DNA of 9,961 nt from Verrucomicrobiota bacterium (GTDB lineage: Bacteria; Verrucomicrobiota; Verrucomicrobiia; Verrucomicrobiales; Akkermansiaceae): contig JAPLUJ010000353.1 of NCBI GenBank assembly GCA_026397695.1, positions 1 to 9,961 of the forward strand, given 5' to 3'. The notes below the pieces were generated by a model. It searched no databases. It was not told where the DNA came from and saw nothing but the letters and a program-made list of their open reading frames with translations. The position numbers were made by a program, and so were the translations under genes. How positions within the stretch are numbered: position 1 is the first letter of the stretch; each line of letters begins with the position of its first letter. This document shows, piece after piece, positions 1 to 7,189 of this stretch.

Positions 1-461
1 GCCCAGTCACGGCGCGGCGAGGCCGCCACGCCCTACCATTTCAGGGAATCCGGCTTGCTCGACACTACGGCGTTTCCGAGGTCAAACGCTGAGTTCAGAA
101 CCTCTATCCGCAACCGGGTTACACCGTCCAGATCGACAAGGAGGGGAAATGGACCGCCACGCAGATTTTCCTGTGCCACCGAAATTCCGCCGTCAGGCTG
201 ATGCCGCGTCCGGGCACGGCGCATCCCGAGATTCCCTTCATCGCGGTTTCGCAGGTGTCCGCCAACTTCACCGAGGGCGACCTGGCCGAAATCACCTGCC
301 AGTATGCGGGTGCCGAACAGAAGGACGAGGACAAGGAAAAGGCCAACGCGGTTTATTCCATGGACCTGTCGCTCAGCGAGGAACCGCTACTGAGCCACCT
401 GCGCTACAAGGACCTGGCGGACAAGGAACGTGAGGCGCTGCAACTCACCTCCCAGCCTTGA
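1..461 (+). pseudogene. Frame-broken fragment of a phage/tail-module-like gene (5' end outside window)
   Basis: The reading frame beginning at base 93 runs open to the stop at 459-461 and ends in an acidic, well-composed tail (NFTEGDLAEITCQYAGAEQ, then a Lys/Glu-rich stretch). Its first ATG is at 201, but the protein-like sequence clearly starts upstream (LYPQPGYTVQIDKEGKWTA), so the ATG is not a natural start. Going further upstream, that frame meets a TGA at 90-92. Frame 1 (bases 1 to about 105) instead gives a plausible peptide, TPYHFRESGLLDTTAF, with high GC at third codon positions. The simplest reading is one gene entering from the left, broken by one indel between about 60 and 110. I do not recognise a catalytic domain. 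The style and the neighbouring short gene at 531 suggest a decayed phage or tail-like structural cassette, which is inference. Confidence 0.45.
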
Positions 462-530
462 CCTGAATGAATACATGCTTGCCGTGCTCGTCAGCCGCGA
501 TGATGCCCAAATCTACAACGACTGACGACC

Positions 531-782
531 ATGCGCCTGCCGGAGAAAAAGAAGCCGGGTGATCCGGTGCTGGCCGCCGACTGGAATCTCCTGCTGGAGG
601 CCATCGAGGCACGCACTCCGCGCTCCGGGGCGGGACTGGAACTTGTCTCATCGTCGGGCGGGTTCGCCTATTCCGCGCCATCGCCCAAGGGGGAACTCGG
701 CCACCTGCCGCCGTATGGCGCGCAGACAGGTCGCCATCCTTATTGGATGAAAATAGAGGGAAATGGATGGAAATGGAGGTAG
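531..782 (+). CDS. Short phage-module-like hypothetical protein, possibly C-terminally altered
   Basis: This is an 83-aa frame starting with MRLPEKKKPGDPVLAADWN, followed by LLLEAIEARTPRSGAGLEL. A short N-terminus with a 'GDP..A.DWN.L..AI...TP..G.GL' pattern is typical of small proteins encoded within phage or tail-like gene clusters, and here it follows the broken gene at 1-461. I know no enzymatic role for this type. The first 50 residues or so look natural. The last 30 are Gly/Trp/Lys-rich and end in low-complexity 'GNGWKWR', encoded by a repetitive ggaaatgga stretch, so the original C-terminus may have been replaced by a frameshift or truncation. The start has no Shine-Dalgarno sequence; the bases before it are caacgactgacgacc. 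Confidence 0.5.
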   Translation: MRLPEKKKPGDPVLAADWNLLLEAIEARTPRSGAGLELVSSSGGFAYSAPSPKGELGHLPPYGAQTGRHPYWMKIEGNGWKWR

Positions 783-920
783 CCGAGCTTGTCGGCAAGG
801 GACTTGCGGAGCTTCACGGCAAGGGGCGCGGTGCGCACTATCGGCCGTTTAAACGTTGACATCCGCAGCCGTGCATGGCGCGCGGACTCTTCATCACCGG
901 ATTCAATGTTTCAGAGGTGC

Positions 921-952
921 CGGTATTCCATGCTGTCGGTATTCCATGCTTG
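921..952. repeat. 16-bp tandem repeat, two copies
   Basis: The 14-mer cggtattccatgct occurs at 921-934 and again at 937-950, giving two units of period 16 separated by 'gt'. It lies in the non-coding stretch upstream of the cupin gene. It could be a slippage duplication or a pair of protein-binding half-sites. Nothing in the sequence decides between these. Confidence 0.7.
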
Positions 953-1039
953 GCCAATCCCGCCGATTGGGCCATTTTTCGAGTCGCGCATCATGAGTTT
1001 TGTGGCGTCCTTCATTTCTAACACTTTGCAGCATTTCCC

Positions 1040-1384
1040 ATGACCCCTTCCGTCACCGGCAATAATCTCCTGTCGCCTGAGCTTGGCACTCCCGGCGAGG
1101 AAACCAGCGCCACCTTGCTCCGCCATCCCGCCTTCACCTTGGAACACATCGTCTCCCGCGGCGGTACCAGTCCGGATGGTTTCTGGTATGACCAGGAGCG
1201 CGCCGAATGGGTGCTGTTATTGCGTGGCCAGGCCATCCTCCGATTCGCATCCGGCGAAACCCGGCATCTCACCGCCGGTGATCCCCTCCTCATACCCGCC
1301 CACTGCCGCCACCGTGTCGACCGCGCCTCGCCCGATGCCCTCTGGCTCGCCCTGCACTATCAGCAGGAACCGGAGGCTGGCTGA
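1040..1384 (+). CDS. Small cupin-domain protein
   Basis: This 114-aa protein is almost entirely one cupin barrel. After a 25-residue leader the core reads HIVSRGG...GFWYDQERAEWVLLLRGQAILRF (residues 36-69), equivalent to cupin motif 1 with its conserved Gly turn at 63. Motif 2 is AGDPLLIPAHCRHRV (79-93), with the usual Gly-Asp, Pro and His residues. Motif 1 carries Asp/Glu (D51, E53, E56) where metal-binding cupins often have HxH, so metal binding is uncertain. Stand-alone cupins of this size are usually cytosolic small-molecule or metal binders, isomerases or stress-linked proteins; no specific substrate can be read here. It sits alone, after a decayed region and before a 300-base gap. The start ATG is the first in frame and lacks a Shine-Dalgarno sequence (gcagcatttccc). 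Confidence 0.8.
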   Translation: MTPSVTGNNLLSPELGTPGEETSATLLRHPAFTLEHIVSRGGTSPDGFWYDQERAEWVLLLRGQAILRFASGETRHLTAGDPLLIPAHCRHRVDRASPDALWLALHYQQEPEAG

Positions 1385-1692
1385 TTCAATCTTGCAAGTT
1401 GCACCGGGCCAGGTGATCCAACAACGCCCGGCTCGCCTCCCAATCCAGTATCACGGCGTTCAGGGTGTTTTCCGCATGGCATTGTTAGAATCATTGGGTG
1501 TCGCGATCCGATTCCACGATTACCCGTTGATAGGATGTTCGTTGTGGATGGTTTGCAGAACCCGTGGGATTGCGTTGATGCGCATTCACGTGCCGTGAAT
1601 TAACTCCCGCGAAAAAGCTCGCTGACCGGCATGACAGGATTTAAATCACCCGCGAGGCGGCCGCCATCCACCGGTCTTCTCCGCCATTTCTG
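1385..1692. other. Intergenic region, no gene recognised
   Basis: About 300 bases lie between the cupin and MFS genes. A frame stays open to 1598 on the plus strand, but it is the out-of-frame reading of the cupin gene run on into this gap and its composition is not protein-like. I see no tRNA, no strong hairpin with a T-run and no convincing promoter pair. One copy of the word TGTTAG occurs at 1483-1488. The promoter of the MFS gene is presumably within the last 100 bases, where 'atttaaat' near 1640 is the most AT-rich patch. Confidence 0.5.
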
Positions 1693-3114
1693 ATGCACCC
1701 ACCCGCTCCCGCCCAAGGATTCGCCGGATTCCTGCACAAGTTTTGCTGTCTGCGCAGCGCGCCGCGTGAATTGTGGATCATATACATTGCCTATGTTCTG
1801 GAAAACCTGGCCTACAAGCTGGGAGCCGCCAGCGTGTTGCCGCTCTGGTTGTCCTCGGATCTGGGTTTCGACGACGTCAAGGCGGGAGCGATGGTGGCCG
1901 GGTGGTCCGCCATCATGACGTTGATCACGCTGTTCATCGGGTCGCTCACCGATGCGTTGGGCATCCGCAGGACCTTCCTCCTTGGTTTCACGGTATGCCT
2001 GTTTTCGCGGATCGTCATGACCACCAGCGTGAACCGTTGGATCGCCCTGCCCGGCGGTCTCTATCTGCAGGCCATTGGTCTGGCGTTGATGGTTCCGGTG
2101 ATGATCGCCGCCGTCAAACGCTACTCCAACGCCGCCCAGCGCTCGGTCGCGTTCTCGCTGTACTACGCCCTGATGAACCTCGGCTTCGCCGGCGGCGATT
2201 GGATCCTCGACCGTGTCCGCGCCAAGCCGCCCGTCGGTCTGGGCGAATACGGCATTTTGGTCATGCCATGGATTGGTGCCGAGTTGAGCACCTACCGGGT
2301 GTTGCTTCTGTTAGGTGTGGTTTTCACTGTGCCTGGTCTGTTGCTCGTCTGGGGGTTTCTGCGCGATGGGGTGGAAATGACCGAAGACGGGGTGGTCATC
2401 ACACCCCGGGTTTCCGCTGGTTTGTGGGGGCAGCCGGCGTTTTACCGGTTCCTGGTTTTCATGACGCTGGTGGTCGGCGTGAGGATGATCTTTTTCCACC
2501 TGAACTACACATTCCCCAAATTCGCCATCCGCGAGTTGGGTGAAGGTGCGCCTTTTGCCAGGCTAACAGGCATGCTCAACTCGCTGATGATCGTCGTGCT
2601 GGTGCCGATCTGCGGGGTGCTGACGCAGAAGGTCACGGCCTATCGGATGGTCACGGTGGGCAGTTTCATCTCCGCGCTGTCGGTATTTTTCATGGCACTG
2701 CCGCCGGAGTGGTTCGCGCCACTGGCGGACGGTTGGCTCGGCAACGCCATCGCACGCAGTTGGCTCGGGGTGCAGGGCCAGGTGAATCCGCTATATGTTT
2801 CGATTTTCCTGTTCGCGGTTTTCCTGTCGATCGGCGAGGCATTGTGGTCGCCGCGGCTTTACGAATACTCTGCGGCGATCGCCCCGCGCGGTCAGGAGGC
2901 GTCTTACATGGCGTTGTCTTTGCTGCCCTACTTCATTGCGAAATTGTTTGTAGGTGGCAGTTCCGGTCCCTTGCTCAGTCATTTTTGTCCGGCCGAGGGT
3001 CCGCGCAATTCCGGCATGATCTGGGTGATTGTCGGTGGCATCGCCATGATCACGCCGATAGGTGCCGTGCTGTTCCGCAAGCACATTCAGGTGCACGAGG
3101 ACGGGCGGGATTAA
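1693..3114 (+). CDS. Major facilitator superfamily transporter
   Basis: This is a 473-aa hydrophobic protein with about 12 predicted membrane segments, placing it in the inner membrane. The first segment is ELWIIYIAYVLENLAYKLGA (about 26-45). The MFS signature motif A follows in the loop between segments 2 and 3, GSLTDALGIRR (83-93), with the conserved Gly, Asp and paired Arg residues. The early 'YVLENLAYKLGA' is reminiscent of the peptide/POT branch, but the ExxER-type motif of that family is not seen, so the substrate is unassigned. The centre has a short hydrophilic loop, as expected between the two six-helix halves, and the C-terminus is a charged cytosolic tail. It lies 88 bases upstream of lepB on the same strand and may share its transcript. 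The start ATG has no Shine-Dalgarno sequence. Residues around positions 207 and 291 use rare TTA and CTA codons inside TGTTAG/CTAACA words. Confidence 0.88.
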   Translation: MHPPAPAQGFAGFLHKFCCLRSAPRELWIIYIAYVLENLAYKLGAASVLPLWLSSDLGFDDVKAGAMVAGWSAIMTLITLFIGSLTDALGIRRTFLLGFTVCLFSRIVMTTSVNRWIALPGGLYLQAIGLALMVPVMIAAVKRYSNAAQRSVAFSLYYALMNLGFAGGDWILDRVRAKPPVGLGEYGILVMPWIGAELSTYRVLLLLGVVFTVPGLLLVWGFLRDGVEMTEDGVVITPRVSAGLWGQPAFYRFLVFMTLVVGVRMIFFHLNYTFPKFAIRELGEGAPFARLTGMLNSLMIVVLVPICGVLTQKVTAYRMVTVGSFISALSVFFMALPPEWFAPLADGWLGNAIARSWLGVQGQVNPLYVSIFLFAVFLSIGEALWSPRLYEYSAAIAPRGQEASYMALSLLPYFIAKLFVGGSSGPLLSHFCPAEGPRNSGMIWVIVGGIAMITPIGAVLFRKHIQVHEDGRD

Positions 3115-3202
3115 TCAGATCGTCTCCACGGTCGTTGCCAATCGCCCCTGCGTGATTTCTCCGCGCTTGCAGTTGGCGCGAAGTGTCGCGAGACTGCGCG
3201 CC

Positions 3203-4438
3203 ATGTTCACGCCGAAGTGGAAACAGGAAGCACTGCATCTGGTGAAAGGGGCGCGCAAGTTCGTGCATTACAAACGCGACCTGCTCAAGCCGGACCGCGT
3301 TGCGGAAATCGAATCCCGCCGGAGCGATTTGCTTGCGGCGATCCAAGCCGGCGACCGCAGCCAAGTGGATGAGGCATCCCAACAAGTGCGTGCCGTGTGC
3401 GAAAATTCCCTGCCCTTGGAAAAACCGCTGGGTTGGTTTGAGGAGAACGTCGAGGTGATGTTTGTTGCGATTGTCATCGCGCTCGGTCTGCGTGCCTATT
3501 ACCTCCAGCCATTCCGCATACCGACCGGATCGATGCAGCCGACCTTGAACGGCATCATCGGCAAACCGCTGCCCAAGGCCCAATGGCCGGGGTTTTCGCA
3601 GCGGATGATGGAAAAAATCCTGCGCGGTCGTTCTTACGTGCGGATCGTCAATGATCAGGACCGGCATATCGCGCTGGTTCCAAGAGGGCCGGGCGGGCGG
3701 CTCGATTACGACATTCGGGACATCCAGATGATGCATTTTTTCAGTCGTTCCGAAATCCACTTCACGGATTCCACTCCGCTGCGCCTGCCGGCACCGAGAA
3801 ATCCCTGTTACGAGGTCGGTTTGAGGTCCGCCATTCAATCCGCCAGTCGCAACGGCGGGCTTCTGCCTAAGGACACGGTACTGTGCGAAGGCACGATAGA
3901 TTCCGGGGATTTGGTGTTGGTGGACAAGGTTTCCTACCATTTTCGCAAACCGCAACGCGGCGAGGTCTTCGTGTTCGACACCCAGGGCATCCGCGGCATT
4001 GACGAGCGCAGCGGGGATCAGGCGAAAGGATCGCATTACATCAAACGGCTGTGTGGCGTGCCGGGTGACACCCTCGCCATCCAAACCCCAAATTTGTTAG
4101 TTGATGGAAAAATCGCGAAGGAAGCCGGGATTCAGCGGGTGATCCAAGGCAAAGGCAGGTATGCGATCAACCCCGGCGGTTACGGTCTCGCCGATCCCGG
4201 TGAGGCGACCCAACACGGTGACAAACCGCTGGCCCAATATCTCGCCAGGCCGGGTGATTCGCTCACCCTTGCCGCCAAGGCACGCCCCGGGATGCGCGAA
4301 TACGTTGCGCTGGGGGACAATACCGGCAACTCGCTGGACTCGCGTTATTGGGGGACGGTCAAGGAGTTCAATCTGGTGGGGCCGGCGCTCTTCTCGCTCT
4401 GGCCGGTGACCACCGGCCATTGGGGATTCATCCGCTGA
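3203..4438 (+). CDS. lepB: Signal peptidase I
   Basis: This is a membrane-bound serine protease that removes signal peptides from proteins leaving through Sec or Tat. With the ATG at 3203 it has 411 residues. A charged N-terminal region (1-80) is followed by one membrane anchor, VEVMFVAIVIALGLRAYY (83-100), and then the catalytic domain. Box B is IPTGSMQPTL with nucleophile Ser110. The 'DLVLVDKVSYHF..P.RGEVFVF' strand is box C-like. Box D is HYIKRLCGVPGD with general base Lys281. Box E is ALGDNTGNSLDSRYWG (369-384). All catalytic residues are present. The Ser-to-Lys distance is 171 residues against about 55 in E. coli LepB, so there is a large insert; a second extra stretch lies between boxes D and E. 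An upstream ATG at 3062 would overlap the MFS gene and adds a Cys/Arg-rich non-protein-like stretch, so I rejected it. The gene ends 4 bases before the next start. Confidence 0.95.
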   Translation: MFTPKWKQEALHLVKGARKFVHYKRDLLKPDRVAEIESRRSDLLAAIQAGDRSQVDEASQQVRAVCENSLPLEKPLGWFEENVEVMFVAIVIALGLRAYYLQPFRIPTGSMQPTLNGIIGKPLPKAQWPGFSQRMMEKILRGRSYVRIVNDQDRHIALVPRGPGGRLDYDIRDIQMMHFFSRSEIHFTDSTPLRLPAPRNPCYEVGLRSAIQSASRNGGLLPKDTVLCEGTIDSGDLVLVDKVSYHFRKPQRGEVFVFDTQGIRGIDERSGDQAKGSHYIKRLCGVPGDTLAIQTPNLLVDGKIAKEAGIQRVIQGKGRYAINPGGYGLADPGEATQHGDKPLAQYLARPGDSLTLAAKARPGMREYVALGDNTGNSLDSRYWGTVKEFNLVGPALFSLWPVTTGHWGFIR

Positions 4439-4442
4439 TATC

Positions 4443-5279
4443 GTGCCGGACGCTTCGGAAATCACCCGCCGTGCGCAGTCGAATCTCGCGTTCGCGCTGC
4501 ACATCCTGCCGCGCGACCGGCGCCAGGACATGGTGGTGTTCTACGCCTTCTGCCGTACCATGGACGATCTGGCGGACGATCCCGGCGTGCCGCCCGCACA
4601 ACGGATCGAGCAACTGGACGCATGGCATGACGGACTGGTTTGCGGATTTGCAAAACCTGACACCTTGCAACAACAGGTGATCGCGTTGCGGGACCGCCGC
4701 GGGCTGCCCAACGATCTTCTAACAGACATCCTCGATGGCTGCCGGATGGACCTGCAGCCGCAACGTTTCGCCACTTGGGAGGAATTGTCGAAATATGTCT
4801 GGCAGGTCGCCTGCGCGGTGGGACTGGTGTCAATCCGCATCTTCGGATGTCGTCACCCGGATGCGGAGCGCTACGCCGTGGCGCTGGGCCGCGCCCTGCA
4901 ACTGACCAACATCCTGCGGGACATCCGCGAGGATCATGACCACGGCGGACGCATCTATCTGCCGCTGGCGGACCTCGCCCGCTTCCACTATACCGAAAAG
5001 GATCTGGCGGATCACGTGCGGGATGACCGGTTCCTGGCGCTGATGGCCTTCGAGGCCGACCGCGCGGAGGGTTTTTTCCGCGAGGCCGCCGCAGTGCTGC
5101 CCATGGAGGATCGCAACGCATTGGCGCCGGCACGCATCATGCAGGAAATCTATCAGTTGTTGCTGACCCGCATACGGCGGGACGGCTTCCGCGTGTTTGA
5201 CCGGCGTTACCGCATTTCACGCCTGCGCAAACTCGCCATCCTCTTGAAGCACTTCGCCGCGCACCTGTGTGTCCGTTAG
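4443..5279 (+). CDS. Squalene/phytoene synthase family protein (HpnD-like)
   Basis: This 278-aa enzyme is of the trans-isoprenyl-diphosphate head-to-head synthase family, which condenses two farnesyl or geranylgeranyl diphosphates. The first Asp-rich motif is FYAFCRTMDDLADD (33-46) and the second is LTNILRDIREDHDHG (154-168), both Mg-diphosphate binding, followed by the conserved GRIYLP. Length and the C-terminal 'RRYRISRLRKLAILLKHF' resemble HpnD, presqualene diphosphate synthase of the HpnCDE squalene pathway. CrtB-type phytoene synthase cannot be excluded without the neighbouring hpnC/hpnE or crtI genes, which are not in the window. The start is GTG, placed because it follows the lepB stop by 4 bases and begins a natural N-terminus (MPDASEITRRAQSNLAFALH). 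It is likely co-transcribed with lepB. Its TAG stop overlaps the stop of the convergent phosphoesterase gene. Confidence 0.88.
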   Translation: MPDASEITRRAQSNLAFALHILPRDRRQDMVVFYAFCRTMDDLADDPGVPPAQRIEQLDAWHDGLVCGFAKPDTLQQQVIALRDRRGLPNDLLTDILDGCRMDLQPQRFATWEELSKYVWQVACAVGLVSIRIFGCRHPDAERYAVALGRALQLTNILRDIREDHDHGGRIYLPLADLARFHYTEKDLADHVRDDRFLALMAFEADRAEGFFREAAAVLPMEDRNALAPARIMQEIYQLLLTRIRRDGFRVFDRRYRISRLRKLAILLKHFAAHLCVR

Positions 5280-6085
5280 AATTGCCAGCGGTCGAGAGTG
5301 CGGCCGATGCGGCAGAGTTGCGGGGATTCGAGGATCTGGCCGCGGCTGAGCCAGCCGTTGTTCCACTCGGCCCAGTGGGCGCGGCCCGGGTTGATGAAGG
5401 AACCGGTGTTGATGACGCGCCGGTGGTTTTTGACCCAGCATCCATGCCAGTGGAAATGGCCGATGACGAGGGCTTCGGCACGCGGGAAATAACAGTCGCA
5501 AAAGCGTGAGCCCGCAGAGCCTTGGGTGAACCAAGCCCGGAGCATTTTGAGCGCGCGCTTGGGCGGACGCACCGCGTCCCATGCCAGTTGGATGAGATGG
5601 CGGCCCTTCGGATATTCCATGCTTTCCAAGGTGCGGGCGATGCTGCGGGCGAGGCGCAGGCGTTCCTCCGCATCGTGCCCGGCGGCCGGGTGTTGTTGCC
5701 AAAGTTCCCTGATCTGTTCGCCGCCGGTGAGGATCTCGCGCTTCCACGGCGATCCATCGAACAGCAGCGCATCACCGTGGGTGACGATGATGCGTCCGTC
5801 CGCCAGTTCGAGCCAGCCGGGGCCCGGCCAGCCGGGGTCGTGGTTTCCTGATAGGAAAACCGCATCCGCGCCCTCATCGGCGCAGAGCGCCTTGAGTTCC
5901 TCCAGCATCGCCGCCGATTGTTCGCGCAATGGCACTGCCAGTTCCTGCCAGGTGTCGCCGTTGAACACCACCGTGCCCGCGCCGGCGAGGATCGGCCGCA
6001 GGGCGCTGACGCGTTCGATCCGCGACGCCTTGTGGCCGAGATGTATATCTGATAGAATGCGGACGGGTTCTTTCATTGCGGTCAT
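5276..6085 (-). CDS. Calcineurin-like metallophosphoesterase
   Basis: This 269-aa protein has the full two-metal phosphoesterase signature in order: SDIHLGH (Asp13, His15), NGDTW (Asp44), SGNHDPG (Asn81, His82), VTHGD (His103) and GHFHWHG (His210, His212). The arrangement resembles cytosolic UDP-2,3-diacylglucosamine hydrolase (LpxH)-like and YfcE-like enzymes, but no residue decides the substrate. The usual alternatives are a lipid A step, a cyclic nucleotide or an unknown phosphoester. The start ATG at 6085 overlaps the TGA stop of the upstream rlmB-like gene (ATGA, bases 6082-6085), which indicates translational coupling; a second in-frame ATG lies three codons further on. A longer open frame reaching 6319 only reads through the rlmB gene out of frame. 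The TAA stop overlaps the TAG of the convergent squalene synthase gene. Confidence 0.9.
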   Translation of the reverse strand: MTAMKEPVRILSDIHLGHKASRIERVSALRPILAGAGTVVFNGDTWQELAVPLREQSAAMLEELKALCADEGADAVFLSGNHDPGWPGPGWLELADGRIIVTHGDALLFDGSPWKREILTGGEQIRELWQQHPAAGHDAEERLRLARSIARTLESMEYPKGRHLIQLAWDAVRPPKRALKMLRAWFTQGSAGSRFCDCYFPRAEALVIGHFHWHGCWVKNHRRVINTGSFINPGRAHWAEWNNGWLSRGQILESPQLCRIGRTLDRWQF

Positions 6086-6681
6086 GATGCCGCCCGGCGT
6101 TGGCGCAGCGCCTCGAAGAGACAGACCCCGGTGGCCACCGAAACATTCAAACAGCCGACCTTTCCCGACATCGGGATGGCGGCGAGAAAATCGCAGTTTT
6201 CCCGGGTGAGGCGGCGCAGGCCATTGTCCTCCGCGCCCATGACGAGTGCCAGTGGTCCGGTGAGATCGAGGTCGTAGAGGGATTTCGAGGTGGCGTGGTC
6301 CGAGGTGCCCACCAGCCATAGTCCGGCGGCTTTGAGTTTTTCCATGGTTCTAGCGAGATTGGTGACCTGCGCGAACGGCACATGGTCCGCCGCACCCACG
6401 GAAACCCGGCGCACGGTCTCGGTGATGCCCACCGCCTTGTCCTTGGGCGCGACCACCGCATGCACGCCCGCTGCGTCCGCCGTGCGCAGGATGGCTCCGA
6501 GGTTGTGCGGGTCTTGCACGCAATCGAGGATCAACACCAAGGGCGTGGCCTGGTGCGCGATGATGGCCATCAGTTCGTCCTCGTCGAGCGCGGGCACACT
6601 TTGCTCCACCGCCTGGACGTGGCGGTTTTCACGAGCCTGCTTGCCGGGCGCGCCATGCGGAGCGGAAAATCGGGGTTTCAT
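6082..6681 (-). CDS. rlmB: SpoU/TrmH-family rRNA 2'-O-methyltransferase, RlmB-like and N-terminally short
   Basis: This is an S-adenosylmethionine-dependent RNA ribose methyltransferase with the trefoil-knot SpoU fold. All three family motifs are present: motif 1 [20 protein letters not shown] (57-76, Asn60 and Arg66), motif 2 [15 protein letters not shown] (146-160, Glu151) and motif 3 [18 protein letters not shown] (169-186, Asn179). The whole domain, including [20 protein letters not shown], is very close to E. coli RlmB, which methylates G2251 of 23S rRNA. E. coli RlmB has 243 residues with an L30e-like N-terminal RNA-binding domain. Here the 199-residue protein has only a short basic leader before the catalytic domain. 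A start at 6732 would add 17 Arg-rich residues that do not resemble the missing domain. The first gene of an ATGA-coupled pair with the phosphoesterase; a CTGGAC/GTCCAG inverted repeat lies just upstream. Confidence 0.85.
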   Translation of the reverse strand: MKPRFSAPHGAPGKQARENRHVQAVEQSVPALDEDELMAIIAHQATPLVLILDCVQDPHNLGAILRTADAAGVHAVVAPKDKAVGITETVRRVSVGAADHVPFAQVTNLARTMEKLKAAGLWLVGTSDHATSKSLYDLDLTGPLALVMGAEDNGLRRLTRENCDFLAAIPMSGKVGCLNVSVATGVCLFEALRQRRAAS

Positions 6682-6691
6682 GCGCGGATAT

Positions 6692-6719
6692 CTGGACCTC
6701 AAATGCCGCCGATGTCCAG
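6692..6719 (-). other. Inverted repeat in the rlmB leader
   Basis: CTGGAC at 6692-6697 pairs perfectly with GTCCAG at 6714-6719, with a 16-base loop. It begins 10 bases upstream of the chosen rlmB start, so it would lie in the mRNA leader if transcription starts further upstream. A role as a regulatory hairpin or operator is possible, but the stem is only 6 bp and may be chance. Confidence 0.3.
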
Positions 6720-6905
6720 CCCTTTGGGACATGCGGGGCCGCGCAAGAATATCTGTCGCATGGTAGCGGCGGGTCTATGACCACCAATGACCATGAACCG
6801 CCAATGAACACGCGTTTCCGGCAAGCGGAAGTCGTTCAAATCGAGATTCCGGGCCTGTGCAATAGACTTCCTGTGATCGTCCAACCGAACGAAAAGCGCC
6901 TTTTC

Positions 6906-7175
6906 TTAAAGTTCCGAAGAGGAAATCCATTTCCAGATCATTACATAGGCACCATCATCGGAGATCGACACTATGGGATTTTCGTCTATCTCCAACATTT
7001 CGTCAAGATCTTCGCGTGCAATGGAGACATACCGGTTTTCGTTGCCGCTCAATCTGCCCCTGGATGAGATCACTTCCGCCAATTCGATGTTTCCAGTTGC
7101 GATGAGAATTTGGTGGATCGATACAGCCTGAGCAGGATCGAGCAGAACACGGCCGAATTTTCTTTTGGATTTCAT
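6906..7175 (-). CDS. Small hypothetical protein downstream of the Mrr-type nuclease
   Basis: This 89-aa protein is not recognised. It has a basic N-terminus (MKSKRKFGRV), a predicted helix over about 14-38 (DPAQAVSIHQILIATGNIEL), an acidic middle (REDLDEMLEIDEN, 54-66) and a C-terminal beta-like segment rich in aromatic residues (GAYVMIWKWISS). It begins 14 bases after the stop of the SRA-like/Mrr nuclease and shares its AT-rich codon use, so the two are probably one operon. Candidate roles are an immunity, regulatory or accessory protein for the nuclease, all inferred from position alone. The plus-strand frame over the same bases (6777-7067) is less protein-like. Stop TAA; a short GAAAAG/CTTTTC inverted repeat at 6891-6905 follows it directly. 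Confidence 0.65.
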   Translation of the reverse strand: MKSKRKFGRVLLDPAQAVSIHQILIATGNIELAEVISSRGRLSGNENRYVSIAREDLDEMLEIDENPIVSISDDGAYVMIWKWISSSEL

Positions 7176-7189
7176 GGTGGTCTATTCAC

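Noticed and set aside
767..859. 31-codon plus-strand frame starting MEMEVAELVGKG
   Set aside because: Starts in a low-complexity ggaaatgga stretch, very short, and no supporting context.
3062..3202. Upstream ATG extending lepB by 47 residues
   Set aside because: Overlaps the MFS gene and adds a Cys/Arg-rich segment unlike a signal peptidase N-terminus.
3050..4084. 344-aa minus-strand frame
   Set aside because: Antisense to lepB; Arg/His-rich composition typical of a shadow of a GC-rich gene, while lepB has all catalytic boxes.
6891..6905. GAAAAG-CGC-CTTTTC inverted repeat as a terminator for the nuclease operon
   Set aside because: Only two GC pairs in the stem and no T-run after it on the minus strand; position is right but strength is poor.
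6777..7067. Plus-strand 96-aa frame starting at the ATG-rich repeat
   Set aside because: Overlaps the better-supported minus-strand 89-aa gene, has no recognisable features, and starts inside a repeat-like stretch.
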